Of a stretch of DNA of 64,000 nucleotides, positions 7,733 to 17,300 are shown piece after piece (the first letter of the stretch is position 1; every line of letters starts with the position of its first letter). The translations under genes and the position numbers were made by a program. Origin of the DNA: an uncultured Bacteriovorax sp. (lineage in GTDB: Bacteria > Bdellovibrionota > Bacteriovoracia > Bacteriovoracales > Bacteriovoracaceae); contig CAMLMH010000002.1 of assembly GCA_946481315.1 (NCBI GenBank), positions 432,686 to 496,685 of the forward strand, given 5' to 3'. The notes under the pieces were generated by a model. The model saw only the letters and a list, made by a program, of their open reading frames with translations, ran no database searches and had not been told where the DNA came from.

Positions 7733-10099
7733 TTAATCAGTAATCGGTATCTGCAAATGTAAAACTTTAAATGGTTTTGGGCCGTTATAATCTACGTCTT
7801 TAAAATCATAATTAGCTCTTGAACTGTCGTGAAAACAGTCCTCACAGTTGGTAAAACGCACCCGGATACGGCAGTCTATGACTGTTCCTGGTGGAATATG
7901 TTTGGAAACTTCCAGGAAGAATAAGTTACCAAATTCCAGATCAGGGGCAGGGGCCTTTGGATCGGGATTCTGAAATGTTTGTCCCCATGTTTGTTTAGGA
8001 TTTAACTTAGAGTAATAGGCCAGATCCAGACCCCGGACGGCACGCACAAAGCAATCCTGATCTTTTCCGGCTTCAGGATTCAGACAGAAATTATTGTCGA
8101 GAGCAAGTTTTTGACGGAATTCACTTTGTGAAACCCACCTTGTAGAGCTTGCCTCATTGGCCTGAATAAAACAAATCGGAGCAAAGTCAGAAGCTGATGC
8201 TGCTACCGTGCTACAGTTAGGAGCAGTGGATCCGCCTTCTGATTCCAGCGGCCAGGTATCGTTACTCATACTGGAAGGAAACTGACACGGACGTCCCTTA
8301 GATGTACCTGCAGTAGTATCAGCATGGTCCCAGTCATTGGCCAGAATCTGTATTCCACCCATGGTGGAATTTGAATTGTTATAGAGATTAAGAGCAATGG
8401 CCACGACCTCTCCTGGGGAGATTTTTGAATTACCGTTGTTGTAAGGAAGATCGTCTTTAATCTGATCAGAAATTTTAATTGAACTGTCGACCTTTAAAAA
8501 TTCAGCAAGTGCCGAACGTATCAGTTTCTGATCATCAAAAACAAAGGCCACACTCGCATCGGGAGAAGGATCAAAAATGAGTGCACTCTTCGGGACAAGA
8601 ACAGATTTCTTTCGGTTAGTGGCAGTCACTGGTGTATTTACTTTTGTTACACCATCAGCAAGATTTCGATGCTGATTATAAGTTTTAAAAAGCAGTAGTC
8701 CGTAAGAGTCGAGTAACTGCTCCAGATCATCTTTCTTGTAATAAGTAGTTCCGCAAGAATTTAAACCTGAATTCCCCAGATTAATGACGATATTTTTAGC
8801 GAGTGTCTGAATGAAACTGCGGTAGTTAATCGGATTGACAACATCGAACCACAATTTGGAATATGTAGCAGAGAGATTGACTTTTCCGGCCACACCAGCG
8901 TTTGTCCCCACTGAAGTCATATCGCCCAGTTCGGCAAGTGTTTCTGTTACCAGATGCATGACGTGGTTGCGGGCCACCTCGTTACTGAGAGAACATTTTG
9001 TTTGTAAATCTTCTGTCAATGCCACCAGGAAATGTGAAGCTATCAGTCCGGCCGAGTGAATTTCTTCAACCGGAATACCTGCGTGATTAGGATCGTATGA
9101 AATAAAATCCGGATAGGAGAGTCTTTCATCCGGATCCGTTGAAATTCCCGAGGCATGAAGAGGATCGTCTTCGGACATTGGTCTGCTGGCCCCGAGATAC
9201 CGGCCCGCTGCCCACTCGGCAAAATGCGTACGACCATTCATGAAATAGCTATAATAATCGGACAGCCCCTCACCGATGGCGGCTGCTTCTGAGTAGCCTT
9301 TGATATTGCCCAGATTAGGTTTAACAACCACTGAAGCAGGATTGCGCATGTTAAGCTGCATGTCCTGAAAGAAGTGGCCTAATTCATGATAGATAATGGT
9401 ACTGTCCTGGGCCCATCTCAACGGAACGGTCGGTGTTTTGGTAAATCCCAGACAAATAATACGGTTTGCCGCCTCATAAAAAGCATTATTTTCGGCATCA
9501 CACGCCGTGATAGTTTGAACAGGGGTAGACATATTCAGCCGGTAAGTTTCGCTTGAGACAATTAGGTTACTTGGCAGAGCAGAGTCATAACGCTGAATTC
9601 CGAATGCATCGAAAACCATCGCTGTACTGCTTTTAATACTGCTAAAGAAACTTTTAAAGATTTCATTCAGATGATAGTAAGCATTCACCTGTAAAAATTC
9701 TTCGGTGTCAGGAGAATAACCCCATTTACCATTGGTTGTTTGCAGAGCAGCTACTGACGTTTTTTCTTCCAGAACGACGAAACAGTAAGGAACACCATAA
9801 CAATTTGCAGAGCTTTGTAGAAAATTGTTTCCCGTAATATAAACCGGAGCACTCAAAATAGTAGAAAGATCATTATCTGCAGAGAAAGTGGTTTTTCCTG
9901 AAAGTATAATCGGGTTATCGAGCAGGACACGGCCTTCACCTACGGCAAGTTTGGAAGTGTCATAAAGCGATGATTTACCTTTTCCTCCGCCCCGAAGTGA
10001 ATTTTTTGAAACTGAAGGCTTACATGAAACGGCAAGCGACACTGCTAAGAGTGTCGTTGCTATAGTTCTGAATGATGTTTTTAACATCAGTTTCGTCAT
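7733..10099 (-). CDS. predicted gluzincin-type zinc metalloprotease lipoprotein, 788 aa
   Basis: Predicted secreted lipoprotein with a zinc protease active site. The signal peptide ends in a lipobox (SLAVSC, Cys about residue 26). HELGH at residues 238-242 is a HExxH motif. Downstream, GEGLSD (Glu277, Asp281) fits the third ligand ExxxD helix of gluzincins such as the thermolysin/fungalysin clans. The C-terminal third is Cys-rich (CEDC, CRIRVRF region) and beta-rich. The start ATG overlaps the stop of the upstream 1053-aa gene by 4 bp, so the two are translationally coupled. Substrate unknown. The protease call comes from motif order, not overall similarity. Confidence 0.72.
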   Translation of the reverse strand: MTKLMLKTSFRTIATTLLAVSLAVSCKPSVSKNSLRGGGKGKSSLYDTSKLAVGEGRVLLDNPIILSGKTTFSADNDLSTILSAPVYITGNNFLQSSANCYGVPYCFVVLEEKTSVAALQTTNGKWGYSPDTEEFLQVNAYYHLNEIFKSFFSSIKSSTAMVFDAFGIQRYDSALPSNLIVSSETYRLNMSTPVQTITACDAENNAFYEAANRIICLGFTKTPTVPLRWAQDSTIIYHELGHFFQDMQLNMRNPASVVVKPNLGNIKGYSEAAAIGEGLSDYYSYFMNGRTHFAEWAAGRYLGASRPMSEDDPLHASGISTDPDERLSYPDFISYDPNHAGIPVEEIHSAGLIASHFLVALTEDLQTKCSLSNEVARNHVMHLVTETLAELGDMTSVGTNAGVAGKVNLSATYSKLWFDVVNPINYRSFIQTLAKNIVINLGNSGLNSCGTTYYKKDDLEQLLDSYGLLLFKTYNQHRNLADGVTKVNTPVTATNRKKSVLVPKSALIFDPSPDASVAFVFDDQKLIRSALAEFLKVDSSIKISDQIKDDLPYNNGNSKISPGEVVAIALNLYNNSNSTMGGIQILANDWDHADTTAGTSKGRPCQFPSSMSNDTWPLESEGGSTAPNCSTVAASASDFAPICFIQANEASSTRWVSQSEFRQKLALDNNFCLNPEAGKDQDCFVRAVRGLDLAYYSKLNPKQTWGQTFQNPDPKAPAPDLEFGNLFFLEVSKHIPPGTVIDCRIRVRFTNCEDCFHDSSRANYDFKDVDYNGPKPFKVLHLQIPITD

Positions 10100-13000
10100 T
10101 TTGTCTTACCACCTAAGATCGCCTGGTCACGTTTAAATAATTCATCCGATCCCATAAACAGTTTCGGCATTCCATTGTTACTGGCCTGAGCGGTACATGG
10201 AATTTCATCAGCTTTTTGTCCAATTCTTTCGAAAGCTTTTTCCTTTAATTCTTCCGTAGAGGTAGTAGGACTTAAGCTTAACAACGCTTTTTTCAACAAA
10301 TTCTTTTTCTGAGATTTGGACAGAAGTTTTGAGTCTTCATCTTTTTTCTCTGTAAGTTTTGCTAATACTTTTTCCTGTGCGGTTTTCTTGTTTCTTTCGG
10401 TCGTCAGGTCCTGATTTATTTTATCCAGTTCTTCTTTCTTTTCAGTTTTTTCTATTTTGGCAATTAATTCTGAAATCTTGCTATCAATTTGTTCTTTCTT
10501 GGCCGTTTCTGCTTCAATTTCCTTTGCAATATGCTTCAGATCACTTTGCTTTTCTTTTGTTTCGTCTGCATCTAGTTCATCACCTTCGGCAATTTCAGTA
10601 AGCGTCTTGCAGACAGGCGTTTTTCCAAGGTTTTCTTTTCCAACAATGCTTCGAACGCTGGCAAAAAAATCGCCACTCTCAATGTCATCTAATTTTAAAA
10701 CTTCCGCGATTGTTGTTTTGTTTAGTTTTGATTCATCACTTTTCACTTTCTTGGCAACTGCTTCAATAAATGTTTTGTCATCAGTAGATGAATCTTCACA
10801 CAAATTGCTCAGTTTAATTTTCGGTGCTTTGGAAGTTTCAGAATCTGAAGCATTGGCCTTTCTCAGGAACGCACGTTCTTTAGCCTTACATACACGATAT
10901 TTATCAGTGCCTTTTTCATAGTAATCATCGCAGTTTCCGATTTCTTCATCTTTTTCATTATTAAAGCTACTGCATGCCTGGCGATATTCTTTAGTAATGG
11001 TTCTCGCGCCACCATTGATCATTGAGGCGATTTTGTCAGCGTCTTCTGCCAGTTTTTTGGCATCATCACATCCGGCCATCGGATTATCTCTAAGATCACT
11101 ATATTTCGCGCAGAAAGAACCAATTTTCTGATCCATTTCCTGTTGCTGTTTCATTCCGGCAGCATTGGCCTTAGCGATGAAATCTCCCATCGAACCGGCA
11201 CCACGGCTACAGTCAGAGGCCAGTTTTTCCCATCGGCTTTTTTCGCGGGACATAGCTTCTCTTTGTTTTCCCATGTATTCTTCAATAACGTCGTTGGTTT
11301 TTTCTCTTTGGTCTTCGAAAACTTTTTTAAGCAGATCGATTTTTTTAGGAAGTTCGTCCATGAAAGACATATTACCGTCGTTGGCCAGACGAACTCCGGT
11401 AGCGTCCAGCTTTTCATCCGGCATACTGATGAACATATCTTTCGGGATTTCAAAATTTGTTCCCGGGAATTTTGCCTGAAGCATTTTTGTAAGATCGAGG
11501 ACAGCTGCTTTTTGCAGTTCAAATAGACCGCGTGAGCGGTTGATCATATTAGCAACATTATTGTTATAAGTTGCGGCCAGAGTGGTGAGTTTCGTTTCAG
11601 CTTCTTTGACATATTTGTCGGCCTGGTCATAACAGCCAATGATTTCATTGGCACATTCACTGGCGTGCTGGATACAGAAACCTTCACTTTTATAGTTAAG
11701 AGTTTCGCCAGAGCACTGAGCTCCGTCTTTTTTCGCTTCGCCGTCACAGTTCAGAGCTTTTTCACGAACAGCCTGTCCTAAATTGCTCGCGAAATTTTCA
11801 TGCAGACCCTGAAGCTCGCGAAGCAGAACCTGTCCACGATTTACTTTTTTCTCTTCACTGTAGGTATATTGAGTAGCACACTTCTCAGCTGTTTTCATGA
11901 AAGTCTGGTAAGGAGTTTCACTGATCATATTGCTGGAATTGTCACGGTATCTTAACTGCACATTAGGATACTGAGCAGAAAGAGCTTTAAGTTGTTCATC
12001 TTTTTCTTCAACCGTTAACGAAGAATTATTAACGATATTTTTGTAAGCCTGACGATAATTGTCCAGGTATCCTTTTCCGACACTTCCTTTAATTGTTGTG
12101 GTCATGCTTTCCAGTAATTTTTCCACCGGAATAGCAATCCCTTTATCAGCACCAGTCACACATTCGTTGATGTAACGCTTTTTGAAATAGTCTTTTGAAG
12201 AAGAAACAAAATCTTCAAAGTCAGCAGAAAAGTTTTTGTCCAGTTTAGGCGCTTCATACTGATAGTTATTTTTCAGCTCTCCGGCAATGCGGTTATACGC
12301 GGCCTGGAATTCCATGACTTTTTTTGTTGCTGAAGTTTTTACGCTTGAGATGTTGGTAAAATCCGGAGTCACTGTCTGCATCCAGTCAGCTAATCCGTTA
12401 TTTTTGATACCATCCTGCATGCGCTGAATATCGCGCTCAATATCTTGTCTGATTCGGTCCTTGTTGGAGTTAAAATCATTGGCATCTTTAGCTTTTGCAG
12501 ACATCAGGTCTTTTACTCTGGCAAAACCAACGAAACCTTCTCGCGTTAGAGCATCTTTTCCAATTGCTGTCTGACAGGAAGGAGAAAACAATTTGGAATA
12601 ATCTTTAGTCGTTTTTCTCAGGTCTTTTTTAGAATTCGTTCCGTTTAATTCATCATTGATCAGGTTAAATTCATCGAGTATTTTGCGATTATTTGAAATA
12701 AAGGCTTGCTTATCCTGATTCAAGCGAGTCTGAAGTTCGGTAAGTCTGTTAATGAGTTCTGTTATTTGCGATTCAACGGCTTTCTTTTTATTGTCCAGAC
12801 AGCGAAGACCAATTGGTTGTGGACCATTGGCGGCTTCGTTCATCATTTGATCGTAATAGTTGATCCAGGTCTGAGAGATATCATCATATGTTCGCATGGC
12901 CGACATCTTTGCCAGCGCATCGTTAGGATCTTTTGGTTGTTCATTTGTACAGGCATTGGCCGGCATTGAACTCATTGAAGGAGGTAGCGGACACTCCGGA

Positions 13001-13257
13001 AAAAACTGAGCGGAAGTTGATTTAGGTTGCAGTTGGGCCCGTAAGGCCATATTTTTCTGCATTTCCATTTCCAGCATACGCTGCTGATGAGTGGCCATTT
13101 GATATTGGGCCGCTGTGTTCATCAGCCATTGTGTTCCCTGGAAGAGTGCGTTTTCGCGAATATCAGCTGCCTGAACCTGGTAAGGCATAGAAGTTTGAAC
13201 TAATGAAAAGATCATCAGATGAACGACAACTGTTTTTGTTAATTCACGCTTTTTCAT
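10096..13257 (-). CDS. large secreted coiled-coil protein, 1053 aa
   Basis: Family not recognised. The signal peptide spans residues 1-30 (KKREL start, hydrophobic core, cleavage after VQA). The mature protein is mostly alpha-helical and charged: long Gln/Lys/Glu heptads at about 50-75, 150-200, 640-720 and a very long coiled coil at about 930-1010. Around 15 Cys residues suggest disulfides in the periplasm or outside the cell. It is the first gene of a three-gene operon, and its stop overlaps the next start by 4 bp. A structural or scaffold role at the surface is inference. Confidence 0.75.
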   Translation of the reverse strand: MKKRELTKTVVVHLMIFSLVQTSMPYQVQAADIRENALFQGTQWLMNTAAQYQMATHQQRMLEMEMQKNMALRAQLQPKSTSAQFFPECPLPPSMSSMPANACTNEQPKDPNDALAKMSAMRTYDDISQTWINYYDQMMNEAANGPQPIGLRCLDNKKKAVESQITELINRLTELQTRLNQDKQAFISNNRKILDEFNLINDELNGTNSKKDLRKTTKDYSKLFSPSCQTAIGKDALTREGFVGFARVKDLMSAKAKDANDFNSNKDRIRQDIERDIQRMQDGIKNNGLADWMQTVTPDFTNISSVKTSATKKVMEFQAAYNRIAGELKNNYQYEAPKLDKNFSADFEDFVSSSKDYFKKRYINECVTGADKGIAIPVEKLLESMTTTIKGSVGKGYLDNYRQAYKNIVNNSSLTVEEKDEQLKALSAQYPNVQLRYRDNSSNMISETPYQTFMKTAEKCATQYTYSEEKKVNRGQVLLRELQGLHENFASNLGQAVREKALNCDGEAKKDGAQCSGETLNYKSEGFCIQHASECANEIIGCYDQADKYVKEAETKLTTLAATYNNNVANMINRSRGLFELQKAAVLDLTKMLQAKFPGTNFEIPKDMFISMPDEKLDATGVRLANDGNMSFMDELPKKIDLLKKVFEDQREKTNDVIEEYMGKQREAMSREKSRWEKLASDCSRGAGSMGDFIAKANAAGMKQQQEMDQKIGSFCAKYSDLRDNPMAGCDDAKKLAEDADKIASMINGGARTITKEYRQACSSFNNEKDEEIGNCDDYYEKGTDKYRVCKAKERAFLRKANASDSETSKAPKIKLSNLCEDSSTDDKTFIEAVAKKVKSDESKLNKTTIAEVLKLDDIESGDFFASVRSIVGKENLGKTPVCKTLTEIAEGDELDADETKEKQSDLKHIAKEIEAETAKKEQIDSKISELIAKIEKTEKKEELDKINQDLTTERNKKTAQEKVLAKLTEKKDEDSKLLSKSQKKNLLKKALLSLSPTTSTEELKEKAFERIGQKADEIPCTAQASNNGMPKLFMGSDELFKRDQAILGGKTK

Positions 13258-13371
13258 AGTCAGTATTCCATTAAGTTAAGAGCATTAGCTTCTCGTCTTT
13301 TCGGATAAATCAAAAAAACTGTGAGCTTTGATCTTATTTTAATGTCTGATCTATTTAATCATCTTCTTTTT

Positions 13372-13464
13372 GGGCGAAACCCGTGAAAGCTTTTGGCAGA
13401 ATCCGGGCAAAGTCCTCATTTTCGGGGACTTAACGGGATTAGTTCCGCCCCCTGGAACAGGGGG
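13372..13464. ncRNA. candidate structured RNA element between uppP and the 13257 operon
   Basis: In plus-strand orientation, GGGCG (13372-13376) can pair with CGCCC (13446-13450), enclosing hairpins CCCG/CGGG (13380-13383 with 13404-13407) and AAGTCC/GGACTT (13410-13415 with 13426-13431). The 3' side can instead form GTTCC/GGAAC (13442-13446 with 13454-13458) or CCCCCTG/CAGGGGG (13448-13454 with 13458-13464). Three mutually exclusive stems suggest a switch or leader, but no poly-T follows and strand is undetermined. The minus strand would make it the leader of the 13257 gene; the plus strand a free-standing RNA. GCAAAG next to a GTCC/GGAC stem weakly recalls c-di-GMP-I aptamers, but the other helices do not fit. 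Confidence 0.3.
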
Positions 13465-13508
13465 GTAGGAAGTGTGAAATGACTACCTTTTGTGGCACTT
13501 TTAACGGA

Positions 13509-14318
13509 CTAGTTTTTGAAGAAATAGAAGAACAGACCAAAGAGAATACGGTAAATAGCAAAGGGAGTAAGTGAAAGACGTTTTAAAACAACCAGGAAAC
13601 CTTTAATACCGATAATAGCGACAATAAAAGAGACGGCAAAACCAACAAACAAGGCAAACAAACCATCTGCAGTAAATTCATGGTAGGACTTGATGAATTC
13701 ATAAATAGTGATGAGGGCAATAACCGGAACAGAAATAAGGAAAGAGAAATCAGCGGAAGTTTTGACATCAATTTTTCGGCACATTGCTGTCAGCATAGTG
13801 GCCCCGGACCGGGAGACACCTGGAATAAGGGCAAAGCATTGCCCTAGACCAATGATCAGAGCATCAAGGTAGGTGATGCGGTCTAGATTGTCTTTTTCAG
13901 GTAATGGCTTAATTCGCTCAACAATAATCATCAAAAAGCCAACGATGATTAACGATGCGATTACCGTCTGCGAATTAAAGAGATGTTCTTTAATGAACTT
14001 GCGTGAGACAAAACCCACAGCAAGGATTGGTCCGATCGCAAGAGCTATATGAATCAGATTGAGCCGCTGGCCTTCTTTGAAATGCAAATTATTTTTCAGA
14101 TTTTTGATATTTTGCCAGTTAAAAAAATCAAAAAACCTTTCTTTGTAAAGGAAGACCACCGCGAGAATGGCCCCTAGTTGTATGATGATATTAAAAGAAG
14201 CACTGCTATGTTCCAGCAATTCTCCAGCAATAATTAAATGTCCGGTAGAGGAGACGGGAATAAACTCAGTAAGGCCTTCAACTATTCCCAGAATTGCTGC
14301 AATAAATAATGCTTCCAT
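13509..14318 (-). CDS. uppP: undecaprenyl-diphosphatase (UppP/BacA)
   Basis: Integral membrane enzyme that dephosphorylates undecaprenyl diphosphate to recycle the lipid carrier for peptidoglycan and other cell-wall polymers; its loss or excess changes bacitracin sensitivity. Diagnostic motifs: GIVEGLTEFIPVSSTGHL near the N-terminus (the (E/Q)xxxE plus PVSSTGH signature) and PGVSRSGATM (PGxSRSGxT) past the middle. About eight hydrophobic segments and ~270 aa fit the family. I took ATG 14318, giving the usual short N-terminus; a GTG at 14351 would add 11 residues without an SD. Confidence 0.95.
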   Translation of the reverse strand: MEALFIAAILGIVEGLTEFIPVSSTGHLIIAGELLEHSSASFNIIIQLGAILAVVFLYKERFFDFFNWQNIKNLKNNLHFKEGQRLNLIHIALAIGPILAVGFVSRKFIKEHLFNSQTVIASLIIVGFLMIIVERIKPLPEKDNLDRITYLDALIIGLGQCFALIPGVSRSGATMLTAMCRKIDVKTSADFSFLISVPVIALITIYEFIKSYHEFTADGLFALFVGFAVSFIVAIIGIKGFLVVLKRLSLTPFAIYRILFGLFFYFFKN

Positions 14319-14385
14319 TTGTTCTCGTGTGGCTAAAGGAAAATGTTCCACTAGAGATTATGAAAGCATTTAACACTTTTGACAA

Positions 14386-17300
14386 TTAATTACCGCAACT
14401 GATGACTGTAAAATCAGCGCTTGATTTACCTTTAAAGCTTGGAGGCAGGCAATAAGCATGAGTGTTAATTTTTAGTCCCGCATTGTAAAGCACCAGCAAC
14501 TGATTATCATCTTCAAAGTCCGCTTCCGATCCATCGATAAAACGATAAACTTTATTGCCACTAGGTTTTCCGGGAATATGCAGCTGGGTAATCAAAGCAC
14601 CTGTGCCTACAACACCCGAAGCGCAAAAACTTTTCTGGCAGGCCAGTTGAGCGACATAAACCGGATCTTTTACATATCCGTTGCTGTCAAACAGAGTAAC
14701 ATTAAGCTTTTTGGCCTCACTTGAAACATATTTGTTCGTATAAACGGACAGGTCTACATAATCGAGTAACTGGCAACGGTTGTTTGTTGGATTAATAAAG
14801 CCAGTACAGCATAAATTCGGATCATCACCTGTCTTCATCTGTGTACCCGCCCCAAGACAACCGCGAACTTCATCTGGTTTGAAAATGTTTTTCATTGCAT
14901 TCCAGTTTGAAGGATCTGCAGCAGAATAAAGCTGTTTGGTTCCGTCAGAATATTCAGCATCCGGTGCAGGAAATTTAAAAAGAGCAATTGGGGCCAGATA
15001 GTTTGCGGCCGGTGAACCAAAATTTCCCGGATAGGGATTATTCTGTCCCGTAGGATTTGAACGGCAGGAAAGATCAAGCTCTGTTGTTCCTTCATAATAA
15101 GCGCCGGTCGGCATATTAATTTGAGGAATACCCATTAACTCCAGCTTGCCCAGGTAATCCATAATTCCTTTAGCTTTTGCACTTCCAGGTAGAGTCTGAA
15201 CTGCTTTACAGTCTGGATCATCTTCTTCGTTGTCTTCACAGGTATAGTTGTTTATTCCCGGCATCCAGTTAAAACATTTAAAAATAGCAGGCGTAAATTT
15301 CTGAAAACGGGAGCTTTCCCAGCGTGTAGAACCGGTGGCAAAGCTTCTGACCCAATCACCGGAACAGCTGGTTCTTTCGGCCATAGCAGAGAAAGTTTTA
15401 AACTGATTGGCCAGACCGGTGGTAAGTTCACATCCGCCTGGAGTAGTACACTGGTCCACAACGGCCGCGTTCAGTGGTGGATAGTTGGTAGCATCGGCCT
15501 TCATGTCTTTGTAGACTGTGGCAACTCTCGAATAGCGCTGTTTTACATTGAGATCAATATCAATTCCCGGAGCTGCGCTGGTATTGACATCAACACTATT
15601 ACTTGCAGTCGCAATGGAAATAGTTTTACCCGCTTCTCGGCAACAGCGATTATTTTTTGGATCATATTCAGGATCTGTTTTGGAAGTGGCCTGAGAACAA
15701 ACAAGTTCTTCCTGCCAGAATTTAACTTCATATTTATTCAGCAGATTTGTAACGGCAAGATCTTCAGCACTGATAGATTTCAATTTATCTGCCAGAGGTT
15801 TCGACGGAGCACAATCCATATCCGTGAAACAGGAAGCACCCGGAGCGCGCAGACACCGGTTCTGAGCATAAGATATACCAGTCAGTAATTCATTGTTCCG
15901 CTTCAGCATATTGAATGAAATATTTTTTGATTCAAAGATTGATTTGAAAAATAATAAAGCATTGGTTGAGATCGACTGCGTAGCCGAATCATATTTCAAC
16001 GTGTTGTCAGTTGCATGAGAGGCAGTAGCACTTGAAGCTATATGATGGAAATTTTTTGTCGAATCCATTACTGAACACGACATAAGATATTTGTCATTTT
16101 TGGTGTTACCTTCAAAAGTCATTCCCAAACCCAGAACTTTGTCCCCAAGTGAATTGGTTGTGGGCGTGTTGGTGTTTTGCAGAACAAAAGTATCAGCGTT
16201 AACATCTCTGCCCGGCACACACATCGCCAGGGCCTTATTACCATTTAAATTGCGAAGCGTTTCAGAGCGGACACTTTCAGAAGCGTTGTAATTGAAGGGT
16301 CTTCCCGGAAACCTCACACCATATCCAAAACTGTCAATTGTTGAATCGACTTTGACTTTTCCATATCGAACAATACGGTTGTTAAATTTTGCAACTGCGG
16401 CTCCACCGTTCATTATTGGCTGACAATAATTATTGGCCGAACAGGCATGGAAAACTTTTTCAGTTGAAGAATTAAAAGTAGAACTGCTGATTGAATTAAA
16501 GTTTGGTGTACACATAGACCCGCGACCGCGATACACGCATCGTTTACCCGGAGAAGAAACTCCTAGTATACTGGTCAGATTGCGGATATCACTGCTAGCT
16601 TCGGGAATTTCTTTTGCGTTTTCATCGAACTTTGGCCAGGAGGTAGTGATCTGATTGACCGGAGCACATGCGTAGTCCCATCCCAGTGTTGTGGCACAAT
16701 CATTGTCAGTTGTACATTGGTGATAACGCTGACATTGGGCCCCGTCTGAGTCAAAATCTTTGGTTACCATGTTGGTTCCATCAGGATTTAAGGCCGCATC
16801 GTTGACTGTTACTTCAAACGTTGATTCCAGTGCCAGATCTCCAAAAACACCATTGACTGCGAGGAATAGTTTGTTGGTATCAGCTTTTATCCTTCGGTTA
16901 GTTCCGATGGCAAACCATTTTACACCATCGAATGAACCAATAACTGCACCGTAATCAAAACCATACCAGTCATATTGATATCCATTAGCGTAAGCGAAGT
17001 GTTGAGCGCGCATACGACCGAGTCGCTGATCTTTAATTTCGGATTCAGGATAATGTGACCATGGTATCATCGTGGCCGGAATAAGACAGGCACGTCCAAA
17101 GGCCATTTCTGCTGAGCGGATACTGTTACCTACAATTGTGTTTGTTTGAGACTGTAATGGTTTTAAACCACCACCGTATTCAGTATAGGGAAATATTTTT
17201 GTGAGATTTGAAAAATAATCATTTCCACACTGGATACAATTAGAGTAGACACCGCGGTCGACAAAGATATCGTATGTGGTACCCTTCTTTACCCGCACTT

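Noticed and set aside
13372..13464. c-di-GMP-I riboswitch call for the structured region
   Set aside because: Only GCAAAG and the stem next to it fit; the GNRA-capped P1b hairpin and the conserved second hairpin are missing. Kept as a generic structured element.
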